Source of the DNA: Clostridiales bacterium
GTDB taxonomy: Bacteria; Bacillota; Clostridia; Tissierellales; GPF-1
DNA length: 64,000 nucleotides
Direction of reading: 5' to 3'
NCBI GenBank assembly: GCA_013619125.1
Contig: JABXKS010000012.1
Location: 34,261 to 98,260, forward strand
Position numbers and translations under genes: made by a program. Shown here piece after piece: positions 26,655-36,956 of this stretch (positions within the stretch are counted from its first letter, which is position 1; each line of letters starts with the position of its first letter). Below the pieces are notes generated by a model. The model was given only the letters and a program-made list of their open reading frames with translations, did not search any database and had not been told where the DNA came from.

Positions 26655-29480
26655 ATGAAGGATAGAATCAAGATCAAAGGCGCCAAAGAAAACAATCTGA
26701 AGAATATAGACTTGGAGATCCCTCGCAATCAGATGGTGGTAATGACGGGGTTGTCGGGTTCCGGCAAGTCTTCCCTCGCTTTCGATACCATCTATGCAGA
26801 AGGACAGCGACGCTACGTGGAAAGTCTGTCCTCCTATGCGAGGCAATTTCTGGGTCAGATGGAAAAACCCGATGTGGAATTGATTGAGGGATTGTCCCCA
26901 GCCATTTCCATTGATCAAAAAACAACCAACCGGAATCCTCGCTCCACGGTGGGAACGGTGACCGAAATTTATGATTATCTGCGTCTTTTATTCGCACGGA
27001 TCGGAAAACCGCATTGTCCGATTTGCGGAAAACCCATTGAATCTCAGAATATTGATCAAATGGTGGATGCTGTTATGTCATTGCCCATGGACAGCAAGGC
27101 AAGGGTTTTATCCCCGATCATTCGTGGCGAAAAGGGCACCCATCAGAAGACCCTGGAAACCCTGAAAAAAGAGGGCTTTATTCGGATTATGGTAAACGGG
27201 GAAGAAATGCAATTGGAGGATGAAATTGTCCTTAATAAAAATAAAAAACACAACCTGGAAGTGGTGGTGGATCGACTGGTGATTCGCAAGGGAATCACCA
27301 AGCGATTGACGGATTCCTTGGAAACCGCCCTGCATCTGGCAGAGGGAATGGCCATCGTGGAGGTTGTAAACGGGGAGCGTTTGACCTTTAGCGAAAAATA
27401 TGCCTGCGATAGCTGCGGGATTGCCATGGATGAATTGGCGCCACGCATGTTCTCCTTCAATAGTCCTTTTGGGATGTGTCCAACCTGCAATGGGCTGGGA
27501 AACCATCGCAAAATTGATCCAGAACTTTTGATTCCCGACGAAGACAAATCAATCGCTGAGGGAGCCATTGAAATGTTCAATGGCGCCGAAGAAAACACCT
27601 ATTATTACGAGATTTTTCGTGCCCTGACGGAGGCCTATAATTTTGATATGAAGCGACCCATGAAGGAAGCGCCGAAAGCCTTCCGAAAAGCTTTGCTTCA
27701 CGGCACGGGTAGGAAGTCGATCACCATTACTTTCCACAGCCATTTCGGGGGAGACCGGGAGCGCACTGCGCCTTTCGAAGGAATTATCCACAACCTGGAA
27801 CGGCGATATAAGGACACTCATTCCGATTATATGCGGAATCGAATTGAGCAATATATGGCAGAGATTCCTTGTGAAGTATGTGGAGGGCGTCGATTGAATC
27901 CCACGAGCATGGCGGTTACGGTGCATGGGATGAATATTATTGAGACGACAGAACTTCCCATTGGAGAGTCGAGAGCCTTCTTTGACAACTTGCCATTAAC
28001 GGAACGAGAACAGATTATCTCTCGTCAGATCTTCAAGGAGATTAAGGCGCGGTTGCAATTTTTAGAGGATGTTGGACTGGGTTATCTGACCCTGTCTCGA
28101 AGTGCATCCACTCTCTCTGGGGGCGAGTCGCAGCGTATACGGTTGGCTACGCAGATCGGATCTCAATTGGTGGGGGTTCTCTACGTACTGGATGAGCCGA
28201 GCATCGGTCTTCATCAGCGAGACAACGCGCGATTGCTGCGTGCGCTTCGCGGGCTGACAAACCTGGGAAACACCCTGATTATCGTCGAGCATGACGAGGA
28301 AACCATGCGGGAGGCGGATCATATCGTGGATATCGGTCCCGGCGCCGGAATTCATGGCGGCGAGGTGCTTTGCCAAGGCACCATAGAAGATATTATGGCA
28401 TGCAAGGAGTCCATCACAGGTCAATACCTGTCAGGTATCAAGTCGATACCCATTCCTGAAATGAGACGCAAGGGAAGTGGGGAGGTGCTTCGCATTGAAG
28501 GGGCGCAAGAGAACAATCTGAGAAATATTGACGTTGATTTTCCTTTGGGAACCTTCACCTGCGTGACCGGGGTTTCGGGTTCTGGAAAGAGCAGTCTGGT
28601 CAATGAGATTCTCTACAAGGGAGCCGCTCGCCATCTCTATCGCTCCATTGCCCATCCGGGCAAGCATAAAAAAATTGAAGGGCTAGATCAGATTGACAAG
28701 GTCATCGACATTGATCAGAGTCCAATCGGACGGACGCCTAGGTCCAATCCAGCGACCTATACGGGTGTCTTTAACGCCATTCGCGATCTATTTGCCATGA
28801 CGCCGGATGCGAGAGAGCGCGGTTACAAGAAAGGTCGATTCAGCTTTAATGTGAAGGGTGGCCGCTGTGAAGCCTGCAAGGGCGACGGCGTAATCAAGAT
28901 TGAAATGCACTTTCTGCCTGATGTCTATGTGCCTTGCGAAACCTGCAAGGGCAAGCGTTATAACCGAGAAACTCTGGAAGTTCTCTACAAGGGCAAGACC
29001 ATTGCTGATGTTTTGGCTTTGAGTGTTGAGGAAGCCCTAGAGTTTTTCTATGCGATTCCAACGATTCGACGAAAATTGCAGACCCTTTTTGATGTGGGTC
29101 TTGGCTATATTCGCTTGGGACAACCGTCCACCCAATTATCCGGTGGGGAGGCGCAACGGATTAAGCTGGCCTCGGAACTGAGCAAGAAAAGCACGGGGAG
29201 AACCTTGTATATTCTTGACGAGCCCACAACGGGCTTGCATATCGCCGATGTCGACAAGCTGATTCATGTCTTGGACCGATTGGCGGATGCCGGGAATACC
29301 GTGGTGGTCATCGAGCATAACTTGGATGTGATCAAGGTAGCGGATCATATTATTGATTTAGGACCCGAAGGTGGCGCTGGCGGGGGCAAGATATTAACCA
29401 CGGGCACCCCGGAAAAGGTGGCACGTTCGAAAAAATCCCATACGGGACAGTATTTAAAAGCGATCTTGGCGCGTGGATAA
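26655..29480 (+). CDS. uvrA: Excinuclease ABC subunit A
   Basis: 941 residues. DNA-damage recognition ATPase with two ABC modules: Walker [15 protein letters not shown] near the N-terminus and [14 protein letters not shown] near residue 640, two LSGGE signatures, and zinc motifs of the type CPICG, CDSCG/CPTCNG and CEACKG/CETCKG. Expressed with uvrB from the SOS-boxed promoter. A hairpin terminator follows at 29501. Confidence 0.98.
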   Translation: MKDRIKIKGAKENNLKNIDLEIPRNQMVVMTGLSGSGKSSLAFDTIYAEGQRRYVESLSSYARQFLGQMEKPDVELIEGLSPAISIDQKTTNRNPRSTVGTVTEIYDYLRLLFARIGKPHCPICGKPIESQNIDQMVDAVMSLPMDSKARVLSPIIRGEKGTHQKTLETLKKEGFIRIMVNGEEMQLEDEIVLNKNKKHNLEVVVDRLVIRKGITKRLTDSLETALHLAEGMAIVEVVNGERLTFSEKYACDSCGIAMDELAPRMFSFNSPFGMCPTCNGLGNHRKIDPELLIPDEDKSIAEGAIEMFNGAEENTYYYEIFRALTEAYNFDMKRPMKEAPKAFRKALLHGTGRKSITITFHSHFGGDRERTAPFEGIIHNLERRYKDTHSDYMRNRIEQYMAEIPCEVCGGRRLNPTSMAVTVHGMNIIETTELPIGESRAFFDNLPLTEREQIISRQIFKEIKARLQFLEDVGLGYLTLSRSASTLSGGESQRIRLATQIGSQLVGVLYVLDEPSIGLHQRDNARLLRALRGLTNLGNTLIIVEHDEETMREADHIVDIGPGAGIHGGEVLCQGTIEDIMACKESITGQYLSGIKSIPIPEMRRKGSGEVLRIEGAQENNLRNIDVDFPLGTFTCVTGVSGSGKSSLVNEILYKGAARHLYRSIAHPGKHKKIEGLDQIDKVIDIDQSPIGRTPRSNPATYTGVFNAIRDLFAMTPDARERGYKKGRFSFNVKGGRCEACKGDGVIKIEMHFLPDVYVPCETCKGKRYNRETLEVLYKGKTIADVLALSVEEALEFFYAIPTIRRKLQTLFDVGLGYIRLGQPSTQLSGGEAQRIKLASELSKKSTGRTLYILDEPTTGLHIADVDKLIHVLDRLADAGNTVVVIEHNLDVIKVADHIIDLGPEGGAGGGKILTTGTPEKVARSKKSHTGQYLKAILARG

Positions 29481-29500
29481 ATAAACCCACAAAAATTTGT

Positions 29501-29545
29501 ACCCCCTTGCTTTCTCTGATAGAGTAAAGAAAAGGGGGTTTTTTC
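29501..29545 (+). terminator. uvrA terminator whose 3' arm holds the next gene's ribosome site
   Basis: ACCCCCTT (29501-29508) pairs with AAGGGGGT (29532-29539); CTTTCTCT continues the stem with AGAG-T-AAAG; then TTTTTT. The 3' arm AAAGGGGG is also the only ribosome site for the ATG at 29547. TTGTAC (29497-29502) and TAGAGT (29520-29525) are 17 bases apart and could be a promoter embedded in the hairpin, which would produce an mRNA that lacks the 5' arm. Confidence 0.78.
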
Positions 29546-29546
29546 C

Positions 29547-29972
29547 ATGCGACTCAAATCTATATTCTTTCTTGCCTTGATCGTGGCTGTGGGATATTTC
29601 GGCATGCATTATTTGATCGGCAACGAGGGCGGTGATTATACTGTCGTGAATCCTATTAGTAGCAACATGGGCAGTCAGATGAAGCAGTCCTACGAGAGCT
29701 TTGAGGGAACCAAATACCGCACCATCGCTATTTTAGCGGGCAAAGTGTTCCATCTGGAAGCGAAGATCAAGACCACCTCTGGAGATTTGAACTTGAGTTT
29801 TATTGACCCCAATGGAAAAATTCTCTATTCCGTGAGCACGCCCGAAGAACCAATTGAAATTGACATTCTCATTCCTCTCAACGGCGAGTATCGCCTGCAA
29901 GTGGAAGGCGAGCATCAGGGAAGCTATGTATTGAATTGGGATGTGCGCAGCGCGGATAAATTGCAAGAATAA
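29547..29972 (+). CDS. Small exported or membrane-anchored protein, unknown function
   Basis: 141 residues. N-terminal hydrophobic segment (SIFFLALIVAVGYFGMHYLI, residues about 5-24) looks like an uncleaved signal anchor or signal peptide. The remainder is beta-rich, with GDLNLSFIDPNGKILYS and GEYRLQVEGEHQGSYVLNW resembling the pre-peptidase C-terminal / jelly-roll type of fold, which is only a structural impression. Its ribosome site lies inside the preceding terminator hairpin. It stands alone between uvrBA and the trp operon. Confidence 0.7.
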   Translation: MRLKSIFFLALIVAVGYFGMHYLIGNEGGDYTVVNPISSNMGSQMKQSYESFEGTKYRTIAILAGKVFHLEAKIKTTSGDLNLSFIDPNGKILYSVSTPEEPIEIDILIPLNGEYRLQVEGEHQGSYVLNWDVRSADKLQE

Positions 29973-29985
29973 TCGAAAAATTCCC

Positions 29986-30014
29986 TTTACAAAATGGAAA
30001 TCATCCTGTAAGAT
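29986..30014 (+). promoter_or_regulatory. trp operon promoter
   Basis: TTTACA (29986-29991), spacer of exactly 17, TAAGAT (30009-30014). Predicted transcription start about 30021, just before the T-box leader. Confidence 0.8.
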
Positions 30015-30020
30015 AGGAAA

Positions 30021-30420
30021 AACAATCGAATACAGGAATGCGATGATCAAAACGAGTACCCATGGAAAGCTGTTCTAGCGAGTCGGCGATAGGTGAAAGG
30101 TCCGATACAGAAAACGATGGAGAATGGATTTGTGAGATGCCAGGTGAAACGCAAGGAGTACCCGAGGCCGGATCCCCACGTTATAGGGGCAGGATATCGA
30201 AGGAACATTCAATCGAATGACATTCAGTCGAATGATGAATCATTCCGTATCTGTTGAGAGAGAAAACACTTGTTTTGAGTGTTGGGTGGTTAAACGAAGA
30301 TGATAATCTCGTCCCAAAGGGGCGGGATTTTTTTGTTTAATTGGATTCAAGTGTTTTCTAATCTGGGTGGTACCGCGGTTTCCATATCGTCCCTTTCGAG
30401 GGATTGATATGGATTTTTTT
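30021..30420 (+). ncRNA. T-box leader, tRNA-Trp responsive, with two terminator modules
   Basis: Stem I carries AGTA (30055-30058) opposite a specifier loop GAATGGA with codon TGG at 30125-30127, matching tryptophan. The apical part reads GCGAGTCGGCGATAGGTGAAA, as in other T-boxes. The canonical T-box GGGTGGTACCGCGG is at 30365-30378, followed by terminator stem CCATATCGTCCC...GGGATTGATATGG and a T-run (30381-30420). A first, less canonical module precedes it: GGGTGGTTAAACG (30284-30296) with its own terminator at 30306-30334. Uncharged tRNA-Trp should favour antitermination and expression of trpEGDCFBA. Confidence 0.93.
30306..30334 (+). terminator. First (upstream) terminator of the trp leader
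   Basis: ATCTCGTCCC pairs with GGGGCGGGAT (two G-U pairs, AAA loop), followed by seven T residues. Contains the TCGTCCC string typical of T-box terminators and follows a T-box-like GGGTGGTTAAACG. Confidence 0.85.
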
Positions 30421-30425
30421 ATGCA

Positions 30426-30532
30426 CGATGAATATATCTTCGTTCAACAATTAGCGAAATGAACCAATTCGCGAATATGTGATTAAAACGAAGGTGGTCT
30501 GACTTGAATGGGATTCAAGGCAGAATTCATCG
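30426..30532 (+). ncRNA. Dispersed ~100-nt structured element, copy A (upstream of trpE)
   Basis: Closing stem CGATGAAT (30426-30433) with ATTCATCG (30525-30532); second stem ATCTTCGTT with AACGAAGGT; inner hairpin GCGAA/TTCGC; 3' hairpin CTTGAAT-GGG-ATTCAAG. Begins five bases after the T-run and TATGCA of the trp leader terminator. Aligns over its whole length with copies at 53717, 60107 and 60218. Stem sequences differ from the other copies in a paired way. A partial second copy follows at once. Confidence 0.85.
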
Positions 30533-30535
30533 ATT

Positions 30536-30579
30536 GATGAAGATGGTCAGGATTGAACAAGGTTCAAGAATGAATTCAT
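30536..30579 (+). repeat. Dispersed element, partial copy A' (3' half only)
   Basis: GATGAAGATGGTCAGGATTG, then the hairpin TTGAAC-AAG-GTTCAA and GAATTCAT match the 3' half of copies C and D. The 5' half is missing. It sits 24 bases before the trpE start. With copy A it forms a tandem pair, like C and D at 60.1-60.3 kb. Confidence 0.75.
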
Positions 30580-30603
30580 GATGTTTTAAATTGGAGGTAG
30601 GGA

Positions 30604-32019
30604 ATGAAAAAGCAGGTAAAAAAGGTGTATTGCAGCTCGATGCCGGGGGATCGTTTAACACCGATCAGCCTTTATGAAGATTATGTGGGCGGGGAAATGG
30701 GTTGTCTTTTAGAAAGTCGGGGCGACAGCCGCGGACGATTCTCCTTTATCGGGAAAAATCCTGAAGCGGTCATTCGGGCAGAAGCCAAGGGCATGATGAT
30801 TCGCGACAAAGAAGGGGTTCGGTATCTAGAAACCGAAGCCTGGATGCATACGTTGCGAAAGTATATGCAGCGAATCGAATTGATCAATGATACGGAAATT
30901 CCATTTATCGGTGGTGCTGTTGGCACATTTGCCTATGACATGATCCGCCAGATGGAGGATATTCCCGAGACCAATTCCGACGAATTGATGGTTCCAGATT
31001 TGCATTTGATGTTTTTCTCGGAACTGTTGGTCTACGACCATCGGTATCAAACCCTGAATATTGTTATTTTGGATGATCCAGACAAGGAATCCCAAGTGAA
31101 GGCGCGTATGGCGGCTATTCGGGAAGAGTTGGAAAACCACAGGCATACAAAGGGGCAGGAACCCTTCTGCCACTGCGAAAGCAGGGTGATTCGATCAACG
31201 CCGGAAGAGTTATATATGGAGAATGTCGAAAAAGCGAAAGCCTATATCCGGGAAGGCGACATCTTTCAGACGGTTCTTTCCAGACGATGGGTCATGCAAA
31301 CCAATGAGGCGCCGTTCAAGCTATATAGAAAACTGCGGATGTTGAATCCGTCCCCATACCTTTTCTACCTTTCCTTTTACGACTATCAGGTGCTGGGCAG
31401 TTCGCCCGAAATGCTGGTGAAGCTGACTGGAAAACGGATCAACACGGTTCCCATCGCGGGAACGCGGCCGAGGGGGGAAGACGAAGCCACGGATTTGCTT
31501 TATGCGAAGGAATTGCTGGAGGACCGCAAAGAGTTGTCCGAGCATGTGATGCTGGTGGACCTGGCGCGCAACGACATGGGGCGAGTAGCGGATTTCGATT
31601 CCATCACCATTCCGAAAATGATGGAAGTGGAACGGTTCTCCCATGTCATGCATATTGTCTCGGAAGTATCGGGACGAAAGAAAAAGGGAGAAGACGCCTT
31701 TTCGATTCTTCAATCCTTCTTGCCGGCCGGCACGCTGTCCGGAGCGCCCAAGGTGCGTGCCATGGAAATTATTGAAGAATTGGAAACCGTACGCCGAGGG
31801 ATCTACGGCGGTGCCGTTGGCTATATCGGATATGAGGGAAATATGGATCTTTGCATTGCGATTCGCATGATGGTGCATAAACACGAAAAGCTGTATCTGC
31901 AGGCGGGGGCCGGCATCGTTGCTGATTCCGATCCGCTGAAGGAAGCGAAAGAATGCGAAAGCAAGGTGAAGGCTTTGATGAAAATTCTGGAAGGAGGCAC
32001 CCATGATTCTATTGATTGA
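30604..32019 (+). CDS. trpE: Anthranilate synthase component I
   Basis: 471 residues. Converts chorismate to anthranilate with ammonia from TrpG. The N-terminal LLESRGDSRGRFSFIG contains the LLES feedback site where tryptophan binds; the chorismate-binding core has AGTRPRGE, ELSEHVMLVDLARND and LSGAPKVRAMEI. Start follows GGAGGTAGGG. Overlaps trpG by 17 bases. First gene of the seven-gene trp operon. Confidence 0.97.
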   Translation: MKKQVKKVYCSSMPGDRLTPISLYEDYVGGEMGCLLESRGDSRGRFSFIGKNPEAVIRAEAKGMMIRDKEGVRYLETEAWMHTLRKYMQRIELINDTEIPFIGGAVGTFAYDMIRQMEDIPETNSDELMVPDLHLMFFSELLVYDHRYQTLNIVILDDPDKESQVKARMAAIREELENHRHTKGQEPFCHCESRVIRSTPEELYMENVEKAKAYIREGDIFQTVLSRRWVMQTNEAPFKLYRKLRMLNPSPYLFYLSFYDYQVLGSSPEMLVKLTGKRINTVPIAGTRPRGEDEATDLLYAKELLEDRKELSEHVMLVDLARNDMGRVADFDSITIPKMMEVERFSHVMHIVSEVSGRKKKGEDAFSILQSFLPAGTLSGAPKVRAMEIIEELETVRRGIYGGAVGYIGYEGNMDLCIAIRMMVHKHEKLYLQAGAGIVADSDPLKEAKECESKVKALMKILEGGTHDSID

Positions 32020-32578
32020 CAACTACGATTCATTTGTCTATAACCTGTATCAGTTTTTGGGGCATTTTACCCGGGATATAACGGTTGTTCGCAACGATCG
32101 GATTACCATTGAGGAGATCGAACGTTTGGCACCGAAGAGGATTGTGATCTCACCGGGACCCAAATCGCCGAAAGACGCCGGGCGTTGCATCGAGATTATC
32201 CAGCGTTTCCATCGGGAGATTCCAATCCTGGGGGTTTGCCTGGGTCACCAATGCATCGGGGAAGCATTCGGAGCAAAGGTCGGGTACGCCAAGGAACTGG
32301 TTCACGGGCGGGCGGATACCATCAGCCATAGTGAAGCAGGCATATTTAAGGGCGTTGTCAACCCGACCCAGGTGGCGCGGTACCATTCTCTGGCCATCGA
32401 GCGAAACTCCTTGCCAGAAGAGTTGGTGGTAACGGCTGAAACGGAAGACGGAGAAATAATGGCGGTTCGTCATCGAGATTACCCGACGGTCGGACTGCAA
32501 TTTCATCCTGAATCCATTATCACCCCTTTGGGGATGGAGATGATACAGAATTTTTTGAAGGGAGCGGAGCGATCATGA
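32003..32578 (+). CDS. trpG: Anthranilate synthase glutamine amidotransferase
   Basis: 191 residues. Class I glutaminase: catalytic Cys in GVCLGHQCIGEAFG (about 79), His-Glu in FHPESI near the C-terminus. It supplies ammonia to TrpE. Separate from trpD here, not fused. The ATGA overlap with trpD indicates coupled translation. Confidence 0.97.
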   Translation: MILLIDNYDSFVYNLYQFLGHFTRDITVVRNDRITIEEIERLAPKRIVISPGPKSPKDAGRCIEIIQRFHREIPILGVCLGHQCIGEAFGAKVGYAKELVHGRADTISHSEAGIFKGVVNPTQVARYHSLAIERNSLPEELVVTAETEDGEIMAVRHRDYPTVGLQFHPESIITPLGMEMIQNFLKGAERS

Positions 32579-33594
32579 TGAGAGAAGCGATGGAAAAGGT
32601 CTTGGATCATCAGAACCTATTGTCCAGAGAGATGGAAATCGTGGTGGATGAGATGATGATGGGGACTGTTTCCGATATTGAGATGGCGGGATTCTTAACC
32701 GCTCTGCGGATGAAGGGAGAAACCGTCGAAGAGATGATTGGAGGGGCGAGAGCCCTCAGAAGACGTGCGGAGGCAGTGGATGGCATCGAAGGGACGCTCT
32801 TGATGGACACCTGCGGCACGGGCGGAGATGGGATTGACACCTTCAATATCTCCACGGGGGTCGCATTTATTCTGGCGGCAGCCGGCATTCATGTGGTGAA
32901 GCATGGCAATCGAGCGGTATCCAGCCAAAGCGGGAGCGCGGATGTGTTGGAAGCCCTGGGAGTGAATCTCGATTTGACCCCTCAACAGGTGGTGACCTGC
33001 GTAAATGAAGAGCGGATTGGATTTTTCTTCGCGCCGAAATTTCATCGTGCCATGAAGGCGGTCGCCAACACCAGGCGAACCCTGGGAATTCGAACCGTCT
33101 TTAATATCCTGGGTCCCTTGTCCAATCCAGCCCATGCAACGATTCAAATGATTGGCGTTTATGATGCGGAGTTGGTGCAACCCATGGCAAAAGCCCTACG
33201 CGGACTTGGCGTGAAAAATGCCTTGGTGGTTCACGGCTTGGATGGAATGGACGAGATTACCATAACCGATAAAACCATGGTATGCGAAGTGAAGGAGGGG
33301 AAGATCGAGTCCTATGAATTGGATCCTCGGATCTTTGGAATCCCTTTTCGAAGCCTGGAGGAAGTAAAGGGCGGCGACGCGCAAGAAAATGCAGCGATCC
33401 TGAATCGAATCTTTGCTGGAGAAATGGGCGCGAAGCGGGAGATTCTGTTGTTGAACAGCGGAGCGGCGTTGTATTTGGCAAAAAAGGCGCCCTCCATTCA
33501 GGCCGGAATTGAATTGGCGGCTTATTTGATTGACAGCGGTGAGGTGAAAAGAAAGTTGAAACAGTTTGCTGATTTGACAAGGAGGTTGTCATGA
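32575..33594 (+). CDS. trpD: Anthranilate phosphoribosyltransferase
   Basis: 339 residues. Joins anthranilate to PRPP. Motifs: DTCGTGGDGIDTFNIST (PRPP-binding glycine-rich loop), VKHGNRAVSSQSGSADVLEA, and FNILGPLSNPA. Overlaps its neighbours by four bases on each side. Confidence 0.97.
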   Translation: MMREAMEKVLDHQNLLSREMEIVVDEMMMGTVSDIEMAGFLTALRMKGETVEEMIGGARALRRRAEAVDGIEGTLLMDTCGTGGDGIDTFNISTGVAFILAAAGIHVVKHGNRAVSSQSGSADVLEALGVNLDLTPQQVVTCVNEERIGFFFAPKFHRAMKAVANTRRTLGIRTVFNILGPLSNPAHATIQMIGVYDAELVQPMAKALRGLGVKNALVVHGLDGMDEITITDKTMVCEVKEGKIESYELDPRIFGIPFRSLEEVKGGDAQENAAILNRIFAGEMGAKREILLLNSGAALYLAKKAPSIQAGIELAAYLIDSGEVKRKLKQFADLTRRLS

Positions 33595-34364
33595 TTCTAG
33601 ATAAGATTGTTTGGCAAACCCGCGCCAGCCTGCGGGAAGAGAGACGGAAGGTGGATCGCTTCGCATTGCGGGAACAGGCGGAATCAGCACCTCTTCCACC
33701 CTCTTTTTACGAAGCAATAAACGCGCCTGGATTGTCGGTAATTGGTGAACTGAAGCAGGCATCGCCTTCCAAGGGAATGATTCGGACCTCTCTGGATATT
33801 CCGGAGATTTTGAGCGAATACAATCAGGTAATGCGTGCCGTATCCGTATTGACGGAACCACATTTTTTCCTGGGGAGCCGAGAAAATTTCTTGGAGGCGA
33901 AAGCCCATACATCTTTGCCCCTTCTCAGAAAGGATTTCTTTATTGATCCCATTCAGATCTATCAGGCAAAGGCATGGGGAGCCAGCTGCATTCTCTTGAT
34001 AGCCAAGATCTTGGATCGATCGCAACTGCGAGAGTTTCAATCGTTGGCGGAGGAACTGGGCATGGTTGCCCTGGTGGAGGTACATGACGAAGAGGATTTG
34101 GAAAAGGCCCTCGGTGTTGATGCGAGGATCATCGGCATCAACAATCGAGATTTGAGAAGCTTTGCCGTAGATCTGAACACCACGGTGCGGTTGAGGTCAT
34201 TGATTCCCAACGATCGGCTGGTGATCAGTGAGAGCGGTATTCGCAGTCCGCAGGATTTGATTCCCTTGCAGGGAATTGGAATCGATGGCATTCTGGTGGG
34301 AGAAATGTTTATGCGGAGCAAGCGAATTGTTCAGGATGTAAGGGAGCTGACCCATGGCTTCTAA
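33591..34364 (+). CDS. trpC: Indole-3-glycerol phosphate synthase
   Basis: 257 residues, TIM barrel. Ring closure of CdRP to indoleglycerol phosphate. Motifs: GELKQASPSKG (catalytic Lys), LTEPHFFLGS, LRKDFFIDPIQIYQA, and GINNRDLRSFAVD. Not fused to trpF. Overlaps trpF by 11 bases. Confidence 0.97.
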   Translation: MILDKIVWQTRASLREERRKVDRFALREQAESAPLPPSFYEAINAPGLSVIGELKQASPSKGMIRTSLDIPEILSEYNQVMRAVSVLTEPHFFLGSRENFLEAKAHTSLPLLRKDFFIDPIQIYQAKAWGASCILLIAKILDRSQLREFQSLAEELGMVALVEVHDEEDLEKALGVDARIIGINNRDLRSFAVDLNTTVRLRSLIPNDRLVISESGIRSPQDLIPLQGIGIDGILVGEMFMRSKRIVQDVRELTHGF

Positions 34365-34974
34365 ACCGGGAGTGAAGATCTGCGGAATTACCACGAAGAG
34401 GGAGATTGAGTTTCTCAATCGATTAGCGGTAGATTATATTGGGTTTGTCTTCGCGAAAAGCAAAAGGCGGGTGACTCTGGAACAGGCAAAAAAATTGCGA
34501 GATTCCCTGCGAACGGATATCCAAGTCGTGGGGGTGTTTGTTAATGAGTTACCGGAAAAAATCAACGAGATTGCGGATGCATGCCGCTTGGATATTGTGC
34601 AATTGCACGGCCAAGAAACGGCGGACGAGATGAAGCGAATCAAAGCGCCTATTTGGAACGCCGTGGGTGTAAAAACAAAACATGACATTCAGTTGGCGGA
34701 AAAATTCATTGATGAGGCGGTGCCTTTGGCGGAGGCGATTCTGCTGGATTACCGGGATGCCGGTTCGGGTCAGAGTTTTGACTGGAGGCTTATTCCAAAG
34801 GAGCGCCAGTATCGATTGGTGCTGGCTGGGGGAATTAATTCGGACAATGTGCGGGAAGCCATGGAACTGGTAGAACCGGATGTGATTGATGTGAGTTCGG
34901 GTGTGGAAGAGAACGGGAAGAAATCGAAAGAATTAGTGAGTCAACTCATAAGGAGGGTGAAGGAAAATGAATAA
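34354..34974 (+). CDS. trpF: Phosphoribosylanthranilate isomerase
   Basis: 206 residues, TIM barrel. Motifs: KICGITT with the catalytic Cys near the N-terminus, [15 protein letters not shown], the catalytic Asp in [15 protein letters not shown], and VDVSSGVE (here IDVSSGVE) near the end. Overlaps trpB by 8 bases. Confidence 0.96.
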   Translation: MASKPGVKICGITTKREIEFLNRLAVDYIGFVFAKSKRRVTLEQAKKLRDSLRTDIQVVGVFVNELPEKINEIADACRLDIVQLHGQETADEMKRIKAPIWNAVGVKTKHDIQLAEKFIDEAVPLAEAILLDYRDAGSGQSFDWRLIPKERQYRLVLAGGINSDNVREAMELVEPDVIDVSSGVEENGKKSKELVSQLIRRVKENE

Positions 34975-36145
34975 AACGAAGTTCGGCCAGTTCGGGGGTC
35001 AATATGTACCCGAAACCATTATGAACGCCCTCCACGAGTTGGAGGCGGCCTATCGCGACTATCAACATGATCCTGAATTTTTAAAAGAGTATCGGTATTA
35101 CTTAAAGCAGTATGTGGGGCGGCCTTCGCCGCTATACTTTGCCGAAGGATTGACCAAGCGCTTGGGCGGTGCAAAGATCTATTTGAAGCGGGAGGACCTG
35201 AACCATACCGGCGCCCACAAGATCAACAATGTAATGGGGCAATTGCTTCTTGCCAAACGGATGGGAAAAACCAAGGTGATCGCAGAAACCGGGGCTGGTC
35301 AGCATGGGGTCGCCACTGCAACCGGCGCCGCCCTTTTTGGGATGGAATGCACGGTGTATATGGGAGAGGAAGATATTGAACGACAGGCATTGAACGTCTT
35401 TCGCATGGAGCTCTTGGGCGCTACAGTCGTGAAGGTGACCAGCGGCACTAAGACCTTGAAGGATGCCACCAACGAGGCGATTCGCTCTTGGATTCACCGG
35501 GTGGAAGATACCTTCTATGTGATTGGATCCGTTGTGGGGCCTGCGCCTTATCCGGAAATGGTACGAGACTTTCAAAAGGTGATTGGAGAGGAAGCGAGGG
35601 CGCAGATTCTCGAATCGGAAGGGTGTCTGCCAGATGCGGTTATTGCCTGCGTGGGCGGCGGTAGCAATGCCATGGGCATCTTTCATGCCTTTATCGGGGA
35701 CGAAGAGGTTGACTTGATCGGCGTCGAGGGAGCTGGAAAGGGGATTGAAACCGGGTTGCATGCCGCCGCTATCGCAGAGGGAAAGGTTGGGGTTCTCCAC
35801 GGAATGAAGACCTTTCTTTTACAGGATCAGCAGGGGAATATCACCCCGGCATATTCGGTGTCCGCGGGATTGGATTATCCCGGAATCGGTCCGGAACATG
35901 CCGCCCTTTATGAGCGACAGCGCGCGAGCTATGTTTCGGTCACCGACGACGAAGCCATTGAGGCTTTAAACGCCCTTTGCCTGAGTGATGGAATCCTGCC
36001 TGCTCTTGAGAGTGCTCATGCCATCGCAACTGTGATGAAATTGGCACCGACTATGCGTGCCGATCAGATTTTGGTGGTCAATCTTTCGGGCCGAGGGGAC
36101 AAGGACGTGCATACCATTGCGGCTTATCAGAAAGGAGAATTATGA
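34967..36145 (+). CDS. trpB: Tryptophan synthase beta chain
   Basis: 392 residues, TrpB1 type. PLP lysine in the HTGAHKINN motif (about 85); [28 protein letters not shown] for phosphate binding; [13 protein letters not shown]. Condenses indole with serine. The start overlaps trpF and the end overlaps trpA by four bases. Confidence 0.98.
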   Translation: MNKTKFGQFGGQYVPETIMNALHELEAAYRDYQHDPEFLKEYRYYLKQYVGRPSPLYFAEGLTKRLGGAKIYLKREDLNHTGAHKINNVMGQLLLAKRMGKTKVIAETGAGQHGVATATGAALFGMECTVYMGEEDIERQALNVFRMELLGATVVKVTSGTKTLKDATNEAIRSWIHRVEDTFYVIGSVVGPAPYPEMVRDFQKVIGEEARAQILESEGCLPDAVIACVGGGSNAMGIFHAFIGDEEVDLIGVEGAGKGIETGLHAAAIAEGKVGVLHGMKTFLLQDQQGNITPAYSVSAGLDYPGIGPEHAALYERQRASYVSVTDDEAIEALNALCLSDGILPALESAHAIATVMKLAPTMRADQILVVNLSGRGDKDVHTIAAYQKGEL

Positions 36146-36924
36146 TGAATCGAATCGATAAGACATTTCAAGCCTTGCAGGCCGAAGGGAAGAAAGCGCT
36201 GATCACCTATATGGTAGCGGGGGATCCAAGTTTGGAAGAAACCGTTGATTTGGTTGTCGCCAAGGCAGAGGCGGGTGCCGATGTGGTGGAGCTGGGAATT
36301 CCCTTCTCGGATCCTTTGGCGGATGGCGCCGTGATTCAAGCGGCCGCCCAGCGTTCTCTGGATCGAGGAACAACCACCGATGGCGTTTTTAAAGCGGTAC
36401 GGAAAATTCGTGCGCTGTCTCAGGTGCCCCTGGTTTTTCTGGTCTACTTTAACACCATATTGGCCTATGGCCCGGAAGTCTTTTTGAATCAGTGCAAGGA
36501 AGCCGGAGTCGATGGCTTGATCATCCCGGATCTGCCCTTTGAAGAAAAAGAGGAGATCAGTCACTTGATGGATGATTCTGTTTATCTGATCACCCTGGTG
36601 GCGCCTACTTCGGAGCAACGGATTCAGGAGCTGGTTCGGGAGGCCAAGGGATTTGTCTATTGCATCTCCACCCTGGGCATTACCGGGGGAGGGACTGGGT
36701 TCTTTTCCGGATTGGAGGAATTTCTGGCAAGGGTGAAAAGTGAAACGTATACGCCTATCGCTTTGGGATTCGGCATTACCAAGCGGGAGCAGGTCAAGCC
36801 CTTGCTGCCCATGGTGGACGGGTTGATCATGGGTTCGAAAATTGTGGATGTGATCCATCAAAGTCAGGGAGATCCAGTTGAATTGGATGTCTTTGTACGA
36901 TCAATAAAGATGGAGTTTGAATAG
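36142..36924 (+). CDS. trpA: Tryptophan synthase alpha chain
   Basis: 260 residues, TIM barrel. Releases indole from indoleglycerol phosphate and channels it to TrpB. Motifs: [15 protein letters not shown] with the catalytic Glu, [14 protein letters not shown] with the catalytic Asp, and [11 protein letters not shown]. Last gene of the operon; its stop codon lies inside the terminator stem. Confidence 0.98.
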   Translation: MMNRIDKTFQALQAEGKKALITYMVAGDPSLEETVDLVVAKAEAGADVVELGIPFSDPLADGAVIQAAAQRSLDRGTTTDGVFKAVRKIRALSQVPLVFLVYFNTILAYGPEVFLNQCKEAGVDGLIIPDLPFEEKEEISHLMDDSVYLITLVAPTSEQRIQELVREAKGFVYCISTLGITGGGTGFFSGLEEFLARVKSETYTPIALGFGITKREQVKPLLPMVDGLIMGSKIVDVIHQSQGDPVELDVFVRSIKMEFE

Positions 36925-36956
36925 AAACAGGATGCCGTCAGGCATCCTGTTTCTAT
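36921..36956. terminator. Bidirectional terminator shared by trpA and GDPD gene
   Basis: Perfect 16-bp stem ATAGAAACAGGATGCC (36921-36936) with its complement (36941-36956), loop GTCA. It includes the trpA stop codon on + and the GDPD stop codon on minus; flanks give only short T-runs (CTATTTG). Confidence 0.88.

Noticed and set aside
31321..32022. Minus-strand ORFs of 200-250 codons opposite trpE, trpB and trpA
   Set aside because: All overlap unambiguous trp genes and have no independent start signals or recognisable domains.
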